Positions 43,701 to 51,949 of a stretch of DNA of 64,000 bases are shown piece after piece (within the stretch, counting starts at the first letter, position 1; each line of letters opens with the position of its first letter). Source of the DNA: Wenyingzhuangia sp. 2_MG-2023 (GTDB lineage: Bacteria > Bacteroidota > Bacteroidia > Flavobacteriales > Flavobacteriaceae); contig NZ_JAUOSB010000001.1 of NCBI RefSeq assembly GCF_030548295.1, positions 496,001 to 560,000 of the forward strand, read 5' to 3'. A model generated the notes under the pieces. It made no database searches and was not told the DNA's origin. It saw nothing but the letters and a program-made list of their open reading frames with translations. The translations under genes and the position numbers were made by a program.

Positions 43701-45717
43701 AATTATCATCTTTAAACGTTGTGTTTACAACTCCTTTTCCATCTTTAATTTCCACATTTAATTGCAAAGGCTTGTAATTGTATTCATTGTAAACCAAACT
43801 GTTAAAGGTAGTATTGATGTTTGCGCTTAACGTTTGTATATCTTTTCCTAAAAGTTTCAATTCCGATGTAAAATCTAACAAACCTATTTGTTCGTTTTTT
43901 AGAATTTTCCCCAATTGCAATTGACTCACATTTAATTTTCCTTTAAAAGCTTTCAACTCTTTGTTCTGAATCAATCCTTGCAGTTTTATAGTCCCATCAC
44001 TAGTCTTCAATTCGGTTTGGGTTTTCATTCCTTTAAAAGTTCCATTAACTTTAGAAGTCAATGCTATTTCGTTCGGAATTCTAATTCCTAAACTATCTTC
44101 TTGTATTAACTTTAGTAAATCTTTTCGTTTTGTTTTCAATTGAAAATCAGGAATGTCTACAAACAAACTATCTGGTAACATGCCGTTTTTAATGGTTCCA
44201 TTCAGCCCAACAGAAGTAGATGCTCCCCAAGAAAAATTAAAAGCGTTCACCTTTATATTTTCCAAATTTCCTTCTAGATTTAAGTTTCCCGTTAAATTTT
44301 GTTTTGAAAACTTGTTAAGAATTTTATTTTGCTGTAAACTGTCTTTAAAATAAAATGCATCTTTCGGATTCAAAACTGCTTTGTTAATATTTACAGCAAA
44401 TTTGCTTTTTTCAGGATTGTTGATCAAATCATTTACAGAGGCATATTTTAATTCTAACGTAGACAACAATTCATTGTAATTTGTTGCTACTTCAAAAGAT
44501 GAAATATCTGTCTTTCTATCATTGATTCTAGCGTTTAAATTCAACTTATTCAACACAAAGCCACTTTGTTCTACAAAAGAAACTTCTTTAAAATGAAACC
44601 TCAATCTTTTTGATTCCAAGGCTACGTCTTGCAATAAAATGTTACTATTGGTGACTTTGATGTTCTCAGGATTAAAAATTCCTTTTTTAGTGATAGATTC
44701 CCCTGTTTTTACAGCAATGTCATTGTTTTTAAAATTCAATTTTTGCAATTTCACTCTCCAGTCTGGCCAAACAAAATCTGTTTTTTCAGCCTCCAAATCA
44801 TTCGTTTCCTGGTTAGGTTTGCTCGAATTTAACAACACTATGTTTGCAGAAGTGTTATTTAAACCAATAAACCCAATACCCAAATGTTTCTTAGTCAAAT
44901 CCAACAAAGTGTTCTCTATTTTAAAAACACCTAAATTTACATTTGCACTGGTTTTATCTACCTTATTCTGGTAGGCTACTACAATATTTTCTAACTCTAA
45001 ATCATCTATTTCCACATAAGGCAAAGTAGATTCTGTCTCAGAATCTTGCGAAGCAGCAAACGGTTTGGTTTGTAGATACTCCACATTTGTAGTAGAGAGT
45101 CTAAATTTTTCTACAGGAAAATGGGAAGTCTTTAAATTGAATTTCTTTCCAAAACTCAACTTCAAATTCTTTAATTTTAAATGAGTATCCACCCCCATTA
45201 CTAAATCTTTAAAACGGAGATCAAAGTCAGAAAAATCCAGTTTTCCTATTTTAATTTCAGGAGATACAGTAGTTGTATCTTTTTCTACTTCTGTTGCTTC
45301 AGAATCTGAAAAAGCTTTTAGAATGTAATCAAAATTGTACCCATGCAAACTGTCTTTTTTACGAACATTTGCTTTTAAACCTTGCCATTCTACAGATTTT
45401 ATATTGATTTTATTTTTAGTTATAATAGGCAAAATAGATGTAGAAACTTCTAACCTTTTACTATACAGTAACGTATCCTGTTGCTGATCTTCTAAATACA
45501 ATTCTTCAAGAATCAAATTCCCAGTAAAAGTCAGATAAAGTCTTTTGATCTGAAAATCCGTATTTATTTTATCTGCAACAAAAGAGGTTATTTTTTCTTT
45601 GATGATATTTTGACCAAAAGGACTACGGATGAATAAGACCAGAATCGTAAATAAAAGTAAGACACCTAAAAATATCCATTTGATAAAATGAAATGTTTTG
45701 ATTAAAATTTTGTTCAA
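40741..45717 (-). CDS. tamB: Translocation/assembly module protein TamB-like (DUF490)
   Basis: A protein of about 1658 residues with one N-terminal membrane helix (FIKWIFLGVLLLFTILVLFI) and then a long series of beta-strands typical of AsmA/TamB proteins, which bridge the periplasm and may carry phospholipids. The C-terminal DUF490 domain (about the last 400 residues) contains GKYEVKDGHYEASLYNLVKR, the conserved strand pattern LNLGGELLKPEISFDLDIPE and LLVLNQFFSS. The frame is open to TTG at 45768, but that codon lies inside a perfect -7 box (45766-45773), so I prefer the in-frame TTG at 45717 that places the membrane helix near the start; no in-frame ATG exists. It is followed by tamL with an ATGA overlap. 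Confidence 0.88.
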   Translation of the reverse strand: MNKILIKTFHFIKWIFLGVLLLFTILVLFIRSPFGQNIIKEKITSFVADKINTDFQIKRLYLTFTGNLILEELYLEDQQQDTLLYSKRLEVSTSILPIITKNKINIKSVEWQGLKANVRKKDSLHGYNFDYILKAFSDSEATEVEKDTTTVSPEIKIGKLDFSDFDLRFKDLVMGVDTHLKLKNLKLSFGKKFNLKTSHFPVEKFRLSTTNVEYLQTKPFAASQDSETESTLPYVEIDDLELENIVVAYQNKVDKTSANVNLGVFKIENTLLDLTKKHLGIGFIGLNNTSANIVLLNSSKPNQETNDLEAEKTDFVWPDWRVKLQKLNFKNNDIAVKTGESITKKGIFNPENIKVTNSNILLQDVALESKRLRFHFKEVSFVEQSGFVLNKLNLNARINDRKTDISSFEVATNYNELLSTLELKYASVNDLINNPEKSKFAVNINKAVLNPKDAFYFKDSLQQNKILNKFSKQNLTGNLNLEGNLENIKVNAFNFSWGASTSVGLNGTIKNGMLPDSLFVDIPDFQLKTKRKDLLKLIQEDSLGIRIPNEIALTSKVNGTFKGMKTQTELKTSDGTIKLQGLIQNKELKAFKGKLNVSQLQLGKILKNEQIGLLDFTSELKLLGKDIQTLSANINTTFNSLVYNEYNYKPLQLNVEIKDGKGVVNTTFKDDNLDFEMKTNLQLDSLTSNVKTNISIKGINCQGLGLTQKNIKARTDVAANLKNTSEGFKLKAQTENGLIIYNEESIPISNFDIDTKIANDSTLVTIESDLINFKMTSNKSPEIFMEAVNNHLQSYFKINQKNNEESVVQNTMLKASFTLTQNPLLDQVFLEGLESFEPLHFDFKFSEANQSMISTFDIPHIEYQGSNINNAIFSLNSSKEDFNLSFNVDNIKYNPIDIQNLSLQGNVKEEVLHLDFFTSDASDKIININTEISKTDKAIEVHVHPLNLIFNKKPWKIAESNKIVLENEKVIATDFTLSRNQQSLKLRAEAGENSNQIFGIDFDDFDLINLLSFLNTENELASGLVSGKVETRQLDQAHILTSDLEINQLNVLQTPLGLLKLNAKTVDNKNVDVELSLKDSKNIDLEVAGSYNSAIAETPLNLDVKLNSLGLSTVASFAKDYISNPSGNLSANFKMKGSFAKPIYDGKVNFNNAKLKVKMFNTDFTLPEESIKVDNSSIVLQKFSILDSNKNAFVLDGKVTTDEITNPKFDLTLKTNGLQVLNSTEKDNDLYYGKLFLDTDLKIGGDLNIPKISGTLKINKDTDFTYVIPETTVDAVERDGVVIFVNKEIKNSVLTSNTEEESSSKVLTGLDIETVLEIDKNAVLNVVVDKKTGDNLKLQGIANLNFGMNPNGITTLSGKYEVKDGHYEASLYNLVKRKFDIAKGSTITWQGDPIDANMDIKAIYKVQASASGLMAAVTSGLEASELNQYRKKMPFWVYLNLGGELLKPEISFDLDIPEESRGELGGQVYTQVQQLNNREEELNKQVFSLLVLNQFFSSNMSDGSSGGSLSIARNNVNKVLSNQLNNYSNKLVGNTGIELDFELDSYTDYTDSGEENNTQLNVSAQKRLFNDRLTVQVGSGFEIENNAASSDEKTPIIGNVKIEYALTENRRYRLKGFRKNEFESVIDGQVVATGIALLFNREFNKFRELFSKETSESK

Positions 45718-45765
45718 ATTGTAGTTGATTTTTACCCCATTAACATATAAAGATAAGTTCTTACC

Positions 45766-45773
45766 CAAAGATA
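45766..45773 (-). promoter_or_regulatory. -7 promoter box for tamB-tamL
   Basis: TATCTTTG on the minus strand matches TAnnTTTG exactly. It overlaps the most upstream possible start codon of tamB and so argues for a start further downstream. Confidence 0.65.
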
Positions 45774-45957
45774 GTTATTGCTTTTAACAATTATAAACAT
45801 TCACAAAGAATGATTACGAATGTAAATTACTCAAACAAAACCTACTTTAAATGAATAAAATCCACAAAAAAACAAACTTATCAGAAAATAAATCAAAAAA
45901 AGTATTGATTTAATGTAAATTTAATAGTATCTTAGGATTGAAGATAAAAAGAATACA

Positions 45958-46410
45958 ATGGCGATAAAAAATTACAAAGCACCCAACTCTAATGCAATAG
46001 TTCTTACAGATAAAATAAGAGTTTCCGATTATATGGTTCCTAGAAATAGGTTGATTACATTTTCGGAAGATTTAAGAGTTGTTGAAGCTATGGAAATTTT
46101 AGTTTCTAATAATATTTCTGGAGCCCCTGTTGTAGATGAAAATGATCATTTATTAGGAATGATTTCTGAAGGAGATTGTATGAAAAAAATTGCCAATAGT
46201 AGGTATTACAACATTCCATTACACGATCAAGTTGTGAAGGAATATATGGAGTCTATTGTAGAAACCATAGAAGGAGAAACCAATATTTTTGACGTAGCAC
46301 ATATGTTTTGCACGTCTAGAAGAAATAGATTTCCCGTAATGAGCGGTAACAAAGTTGTAGGACAAATTAGTAGAAAAGACATCCTAAAAGCAGCTTTAGA
46401 AATCAAATGA
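45958..46410 (+). CDS. CBS-domain protein
   Basis: A 150-residue protein made of two CBS motifs (about 25-80: VSDYMVPRNRLITFSEDLRV; and about 95-145: VKEYMESIVETIEGETNIFD, ending VGQISRKDILKAALEIK). CBS pairs bind adenine nucleotides and act as sensors. No other domain is attached. A near-match to the -7 box (TATCTTAG, about 45931) lies upstream. It stands alone between divergent tamB and the convergent phytase-like gene; the partner is unknown. Confidence 0.93.
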   Translation: MAIKNYKAPNSNAIVLTDKIRVSDYMVPRNRLITFSEDLRVVEAMEILVSNNISGAPVVDENDHLLGMISEGDCMKKIANSRYYNIPLHDQVVKEYMESIVETIEGETNIFDVAHMFCTSRRNRFPVMSGNKVVGQISRKDILKAALEIK

Positions 46411-46449
46411 TTTATAAACATTACTACCCTGAACTAAACTATAAATAAA

Positions 46450-46483
46450 AAAAAGAGCTGTATAAATTTATACAGCTCTTTTT
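46450..46483. terminator. Bidirectional terminator after the CBS gene
   Basis: A near-perfect 34-base palindrome (stem AAAAAGAGCTGTAT with its complement) flanked by A and T runs, between convergent genes. Confidence 0.88.
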
Positions 46484-46514
46484 GATTTTAATTTGTTGTA
46501 TTTAATCCTTATGA

Positions 46515-47819
46515 TTAAAAGTTTACAATGTACAGTGTGTTTCCATCAATGTTCTCCGTAGTTTCAGTTCCTGAAATATATTTTTGAGTGGTTGCACTAT
46601 TCTCTCCTGTCCAAACAGCAAAATCATCATCGTTAATAACACCAATAGTGCTATCATTAATCAACCAAATTCCTTCTAACTTGTCGTGAGGATAATCTCC
46701 CAAAACAGCAATTAAATCAACCGCTAACGTTTTGGTTGCTGGTAAAATTCCTGCAGTTTCCAACTCACTCCAAGTACATTGTTCAATTGTTTTTCCGTCA
46801 ATCAACTTTCCATTTGCAGAATCTTCTGAATCTGAAACATCTGTTGCATTAGAGATATCAATTTTATAAATATGTTTTTGAACTGTGCCTTTGTCTGTAT
46901 CTTTTGTAAAAGCTCCATCCCTTTCTACAATTAAAAATTCTGTATTGCTCAAAGCAACAATTTCAGAATTAGAATTTTTAGCTTTTTCTTGTTTGTGCAA
47001 ATATTGCTTTGTAGCTCCTGTTGCAATGTCAAAAGTTACAATTCTAGTAATGGTGAAATCTGCTACATCTGCCTTTGATGGATTGTACAAAGTAGATTGC
47101 ATAATTCCTACCAATGTTTTTTCATCAGGAGTAATTGCCAAACCTTCCATACCTCTATTTGCCCATCTTGTAGCAAAAACGGCTGGTAATTTTCTATCAC
47201 CTGCATCTCCATTAATTCCTTTTGGACTCAATCTCTCTAGTTGATTCCCCTCTGCATCAAAATGTGCAACATGAGGTCCGTATTCATCAGAAACCCAGAA
47301 AGAACCATCTTTCATAGCAACCAAACCTTCACTATCCAAACCATAATTATCTGTAGCTAAAACTGTAGTTTGATCTTCATCGTAAGCAATTTCTCCCGTT
47401 GCTCCGTATCCTGCTGCATTAGGTCTACCGCTAATTAAGTTTCCTGATGGATCTTTGAACAAAATTTCTTTTACCTTTTCAATAGTTCCCTCAGAAGTTA
47501 ATTTAAAGTGACCAATTCTAGGAGTGTAATCTGGTGTAGGAAAAATTTTATTGCTTCCAAAAGAAATATTTGCTCCTCTATCTGTAAGTGCGTAAAATTC
47601 TCCCTCGTTGGTTGGATGTGCAGTAGCAGCAGAACCAAATCCACCGTTTCTTATTTCCACATTGTCTTCTGTTGTTCTCAAAACCGTATATGGCAATTTG
47701 ATTCCAGAATTTGAAACCTCAGGTAATTCCCATGGTTTAGAATCATCATTGTTACAAGAAGTAACCAAAGTAGAAACCCCAATTGTCAATAGGACTGTTT
47801 TCAATAAATTTTTTTTCAT
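46515..47819 (-). CDS. Esterase-like activity of phytase family lipoprotein
   Basis: A 434-residue lipoprotein with lipobox TLVTSC (Cys22), followed by NNDDSKPW, an acidic stretch like the flavobacterial surface-export signal. The rest is the phytase-like (pfam13449-type) beta-propeller: GGFGSAATAHPTNEGEFYAL, DSEGLVAMKDGSFWVSDEYG, ANRGMEGLAITPDEKTLVG and LEGIWLINDSTIGVINDDDF. Members are thought to hydrolyse phosphoesters, but activity is not proven for most. With the nuclease locus it adds to the phosphorus-related envelope proteins in the window. It is a single gene, bounded by a terminator. Confidence 0.9.
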   Translation of the reverse strand: MKKNLLKTVLLTIGVSTLVTSCNNDDSKPWELPEVSNSGIKLPYTVLRTTEDNVEIRNGGFGSAATAHPTNEGEFYALTDRGANISFGSNKIFPTPDYTPRIGHFKLTSEGTIEKVKEILFKDPSGNLISGRPNAAGYGATGEIAYDEDQTTVLATDNYGLDSEGLVAMKDGSFWVSDEYGPHVAHFDAEGNQLERLSPKGINGDAGDRKLPAVFATRWANRGMEGLAITPDEKTLVGIMQSTLYNPSKADVADFTITRIVTFDIATGATKQYLHKQEKAKNSNSEIVALSNTEFLIVERDGAFTKDTDKGTVQKHIYKIDISNATDVSDSEDSANGKLIDGKTIEQCTWSELETAGILPATKTLAVDLIAVLGDYPHDKLEGIWLINDSTIGVINDDDFAVWTGENSATTQKYISGTETTENIDGNTLYIVNF

Positions 47820-48021
47820 TTTTCTAAATAGTTTGTATGAGGGGCTAAACTAAGTGACATATGTTAAAAAACAGAAGTGTTAAGGTTAAGGGATAATTAT
47901 TCTTATGTGACCTAAAAAAAATTATTGTTTATTATTTAATTTGTAAATTCATTTTTATTTAATCAACTAGTACCCCTTTTTTATTATTACAATACTCCAG
48001 AACCTAAATCATTACGATTTC

Positions 48022-48042
48022 ATGAAAATTAAAGCTGTATGA
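48022..48042 (+). other. Possible leader hexapeptide ORF before the T9SS type B gene
   Basis: An ATG at 48022 encodes MKIKAV and its TGA overlaps the ATG of the following gene (ATGA, 48039-48042). It may couple translation or be chance. Confidence 0.3.
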
Positions 48043-51035
48043 TTCAAAAATTACTTTTAGTATGCTTGAGTCTTTTTTCTTGTATTGTTTACGCTCAATT
48101 AGATAGCACACACTATTTTCCTCCACTAAAACAGGAAGGAAATAATTCCATTGTAGAACAAGCGTTTTATATTTCTACTCCAGAAATCACACCTTTTGAC
48201 ATAGAGATTTATACAGGAAATTCTACCATTCCAATAATTTTATCAGGACTGTCTAACATGAACCCTATAAAATATACGGTTGCCAATGGAACTAATGATA
48301 TTACTGTAGTTTCAGATGCAAACACGGGTATTGTCATTCATAATAGTGGTTTACGATTTGTAGCACCTGGCGGACAAAAGTTTTATACAAACTATCGATG
48401 TAAATCTGGAGCTCAAGCAGGTTCTCTTACCTGTAAAGGACAAAGAGCACTAGGAACTGATTTTAGATGGGGAGGTATTCCTAGCGTAACAAGTTCTACT
48501 GCCATAGACATACAAAACTCTTTAGGAATAATGGCGTCAGAAGACAATACCGTTATTACCATTAGTGGATACAATTCTAATTGTACATTTAGACAAGGAG
48601 CCAACCCTAGTGGTTTGAGTGAAGACACAATTACCATAACCTTAAATGCATATGATTCTTTTGTATTAGAAGCCATTCCTCACGTAACTTCTCAAAACTT
48701 TGAAGGTTGGCTAGGTGCAACCATCAGTACTACTAAGCCTATTGCAATTAGCTCTGTAGGATTAACAGGATTAAGCGGAGGTACCAAAGATTTGACCATG
48801 GATCAAATTGTTCCAACAGATGTAATTGGTCAATTGTATGGATTTATAAGAGGAAACGGAAGTAATGCATCTGAATTTCCACTTATTGTAGCAACAAAAG
48901 ACAACACCGAAATTCGAGTAAATGGTACTCTGTATCAAACCATAAACAATGGAGATTTTCTAATTGTTCCAGGAAGTTTTTATTCTGATTCAACCTCTGG
49001 TGCCAATCTTTTGGTGGAAACAAACAAAAAAGTATATGCATATCAATGTTTGACTGGAGAAACAAACGACATCAAAACCATTGGAATGAATTTTATTCCC
49101 CCTTTAAGTTGTTTACTTCCTACTAATTTTAATCATATTTCTGACATTTCCGACATTGCAGGAACACCTTCAGCATCTTCGGCAATTACCGTAATTGCAT
49201 CTAATGATACTAGAAACGAAGACATTAAAGTATATCAAAACAATATAGAAATTACAAAACCCTCCCCTATAAATTTTCAGGGAACAGCAGATTGGAAATC
49301 TTTTTTTATAGACAATTTATCTGGAAACATCAAAGTGATTTCTACAGGTAATATAGCTGTTGGTTTTTTTGTAAATGATGGAAATTCTGCAGGTTATGCT
49401 GGTTATTTTTCTGGGTTTGATTCCGTTCCTGACACCGAAATTGTACTTGTGACCGAAGGAGGTTGTCTTCCTAATGGGAAAATTAGCATCAAAGATACAA
49501 CCCTTACCTATCAATGGTATAAAGATGGAATCATAATTCCTGGAGCTACTTCCTATGAATTAGCACTCACCGATATTGGCGATTATTATGCAGATATTAT
49601 CACTTCTTCTGGTTGTGTGTATAAATCTGAAAGTTTCAATGCAAAATATTGCTACGATCTTGAAGTTCAGAAAACAGCAGATAAAAATATCCTACTAGAA
49701 GGGGATCAAGTTACCTATACCATTCATATAGAAAACAAAGGGGCTTTACCCCTAACCAATTTGAACATTTCTGAAAACGTTCCTAAGGAGTTGTTGATTG
49801 ATTCACAAAGCAGTACACTTGGTGTGTGGAATTCTCCTAATTGGGAATTTACAAGTTTAGAAGGGGGAGAAACTGCAGATTTGATCTTAATTTGCTCTAA
49901 AACTCCTGAGAGTAAGACAGCTACTGTTACTAATAATTTAATAATTACGTATGATGAAAAAGATTTAGATAGCAATACTAGTCCTGATGATTTAGAAGAA
50001 ACTATACAAATTGTAAATGGAGAAATTGAAATAAACACTATAAGTGCTGAGTTAGAAAATCCCTACAGAATTGTTCAAGGGGATGTTTTAAATTATACGT
50101 TTACAGTTAGAAATACAGGAGATATATTACTTTCTTTAATTCATTTATTCAATAATATTTTTGATTTTGAATTGAATGAAGTTTATGTCAGTGGAGATAC
50201 CAACTCGGATGGAATTCTTGATTTTGATGAAACATGGCTTTATAAAACACCTTATAATATTACTCAAAATCAAATAAACAAGCTAGAAGTAAATAGTAAC
50301 ACAGAAGCTTACGGTGAACAGAATAATTTCTACAACCAAACTCATCTATTAAACCACGTATTTCCTATTGACCCAAACTATGTAGTTCCTTACAATGACT
50401 TGTCTTTGCAGTTAAAAAGCGATAAAACAGAAGTCTTTTCTGGAAACGAAGTTCATTTTGAATTGTTCATAAATTCAGATGACACATCTGATGTTACTGA
50501 TTTGGAAATTTTAACAGAGCTACCTTCAGGATTCGAATTTGTAGATTACACTAGCTCCGTTGGTTCTTATAATTCTACAACTGGTATTTGGAAAATTGAT
50601 CATTTAGAAAAAAACGCAGAAGAAGTTTTAAATTTAAATGCAAAAATATTCTATGAAGGAAACCATACGTTAGAAGCCGAAATTATGACTTTTAATGAAT
50701 TGGACAGTATTACAGAAAACAATAAAACTAGTCTGACAATTACTCCTATTTGCGAAAAAATATTTAATGAATTTTCTCCAAATGATGATGGTATTAATGA
50801 TTATTTAGTAGTACAATGTGATGAATTTATTTCTAGAATAGCTATCAAAATTTTTAATAGATCTGGTACTATGGTTTATGCAAATAATAATTACAAAAAT
50901 GACTTTAATGGTTACGGAAACAGCGGAATTTACATCAACCAAAACAAAGCCTTACCTAATGGAACTTATTTTTACGTTTTAGAGACCAGTAGCGAAAACG
51001 GAACTAAAAAAGGTTGGATATACATCAATCGATAA
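48039..51035 (+). CDS. T9SS type B sorting-domain surface protein with IgGFc-binding-like and DUF11 domains
   Basis: A 998-residue secreted protein. The signal peptide (about 1-19, ending IVYA) is followed by an IgGFc-binding-like region (about 25-460; phrases ISTPEITPFDIEIYTGNSTI and MDQIVPTDVIGQLYGFIRGN), an Ig-like part (about 470-540, TYQWYKDGIIIPGATSYELA), and DUF11-like repeats (about 545-640 VTYTIHIENKGALPLTNLNI; about 790-890). The C-terminal 90 residues are the type B (gliding-motility-associated) sorting domain: FNEFSPNDDGINDYLVV, IAIKIFNRSGTMVYANNNYK, LPNGTYFYVLETS and GWIYINR at the end. It is exported by the type IX system and probably acts as an adhesin or matrix protein. PorP/SprF follows at once. 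Confidence 0.92.
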   Translation: MIQKLLLVCLSLFSCIVYAQLDSTHYFPPLKQEGNNSIVEQAFYISTPEITPFDIEIYTGNSTIPIILSGLSNMNPIKYTVANGTNDITVVSDANTGIVIHNSGLRFVAPGGQKFYTNYRCKSGAQAGSLTCKGQRALGTDFRWGGIPSVTSSTAIDIQNSLGIMASEDNTVITISGYNSNCTFRQGANPSGLSEDTITITLNAYDSFVLEAIPHVTSQNFEGWLGATISTTKPIAISSVGLTGLSGGTKDLTMDQIVPTDVIGQLYGFIRGNGSNASEFPLIVATKDNTEIRVNGTLYQTINNGDFLIVPGSFYSDSTSGANLLVETNKKVYAYQCLTGETNDIKTIGMNFIPPLSCLLPTNFNHISDISDIAGTPSASSAITVIASNDTRNEDIKVYQNNIEITKPSPINFQGTADWKSFFIDNLSGNIKVISTGNIAVGFFVNDGNSAGYAGYFSGFDSVPDTEIVLVTEGGCLPNGKISIKDTTLTYQWYKDGIIIPGATSYELALTDIGDYYADIITSSGCVYKSESFNAKYCYDLEVQKTADKNILLEGDQVTYTIHIENKGALPLTNLNISENVPKELLIDSQSSTLGVWNSPNWEFTSLEGGETADLILICSKTPESKTATVTNNLIITYDEKDLDSNTSPDDLEETIQIVNGEIEINTISAELENPYRIVQGDVLNYTFTVRNTGDILLSLIHLFNNIFDFELNEVYVSGDTNSDGILDFDETWLYKTPYNITQNQINKLEVNSNTEAYGEQNNFYNQTHLLNHVFPIDPNYVVPYNDLSLQLKSDKTEVFSGNEVHFELFINSDDTSDVTDLEILTELPSGFEFVDYTSSVGSYNSTTGIWKIDHLEKNAEEVLNLNAKIFYEGNHTLEAEIMTFNELDSITENNKTSLTITPICEKIFNEFSPNDDGINDYLVVQCDEFISRIAIKIFNRSGTMVYANNNYKNDFNGYGNSGIYINQNKALPNGTYFYVLETSSENGTKKGWIYINR

Positions 51036-51037
51036 TT

Positions 51038-51949
51038 ATGAAAAAACACAAATTTTGTTTTCTGTTATTGGTTTCTCTTATCAGTAAAATTTGTTTTGCA
51101 CAACAAGAAACACAATACACACAATATACTTATAATTTGTCTAGCATCAATCCTGGTGCTTTGGGGCTACACAATGAAGTTAAAATTTTTGGAAGTGTTC
51201 GTTCTCAATGGACAGGTGTTGAAGGTGCTCCGCAAACACAGTATTTAAGTATTGAAACTCCTCTTAATTATAAAAATCTAAGTCTTGGGCTTAGTCTTAT
51301 CAATGATAAAATAGGACCTTTGACAGCTACTGAGTTTGTAGCGAATGTTGCTTATCAAGTACCTATTGATCGGTTTAAAAAAATATCATTTGGAGTTAGA
51401 ATTGGTGCTAGAGCTTTTAATGTTGATTGGAGCAAAGGGACTCATCAAAATGACGATCCTTTATTTTCACAAAACATTCAAGAATACTTAATGTCTTTTG
51501 GTGCTGGAATCTATTATGAAGGCGAAAAATTATTTGGGGGAATTTCAAGCAACAATTTACTTCCTAACCAACTGACATCTGCAAACGATGCTTATGAAAT
51601 TCCACATTACAACATTTTACTAGGTTATAAATTAGCTCTAAAAGAAGACCTAATCGTAAAACCTACACTATTTACCAAAATTGTAGATGGTGGAGCAATT
51701 AACATTGAGACCTCAGCGATGGTGGAATACCAAGAAAAACTGTTTGGAGGTCTGTCGTACAGGTACAAAAGTGCTGTTGCACTAACTGCTGGAATGCAAA
51801 TAACCCACTCTATAAAAGTGGGTTATTCTTATGATATTTCTATTTCTGAAACAAGTTCATTAAACTCTAGTGCTCATGAAATTTTATTAATTTACATACT
51901 TAAAAAAGAAAAATATAGCAAAAAATATCAGCGAGAAAACAGGTATTAA
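51038..51949 (+). CDS. PorP/SprF-family type IX secretion-associated membrane protein
   Basis: A 303-residue outer-membrane protein with signal peptide ([21 protein letters not shown]) and the family start [19 protein letters not shown]. The body holds amphipathic strands such as [20 protein letters not shown] and [20 protein letters not shown]. The ATG at 51038 gives a normal signal peptide; an upstream ATG at 51014 lies in the preceding gene. PorP/SprF proteins are usually paired with a type B substrate that they help to export or anchor, as here, with only two bases between the genes. The stop overlaps the convergent metG stop by four bases (TTAA). Confidence 0.92.
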   Translation: MKKHKFCFLLLVSLISKICFAQQETQYTQYTYNLSSINPGALGLHNEVKIFGSVRSQWTGVEGAPQTQYLSIETPLNYKNLSLGLSLINDKIGPLTATEFVANVAYQVPIDRFKKISFGVRIGARAFNVDWSKGTHQNDDPLFSQNIQEYLMSFGAGIYYEGEKLFGGISSNNLLPNQLTSANDAYEIPHYNILLGYKLALKEDLIVKPTLFTKIVDGGAINIETSAMVEYQEKLFGGLSYRYKSAVALTAGMQITHSIKVGYSYDISISETSSLNSSAHEILLIYILKKEKYSKKYQRENRY

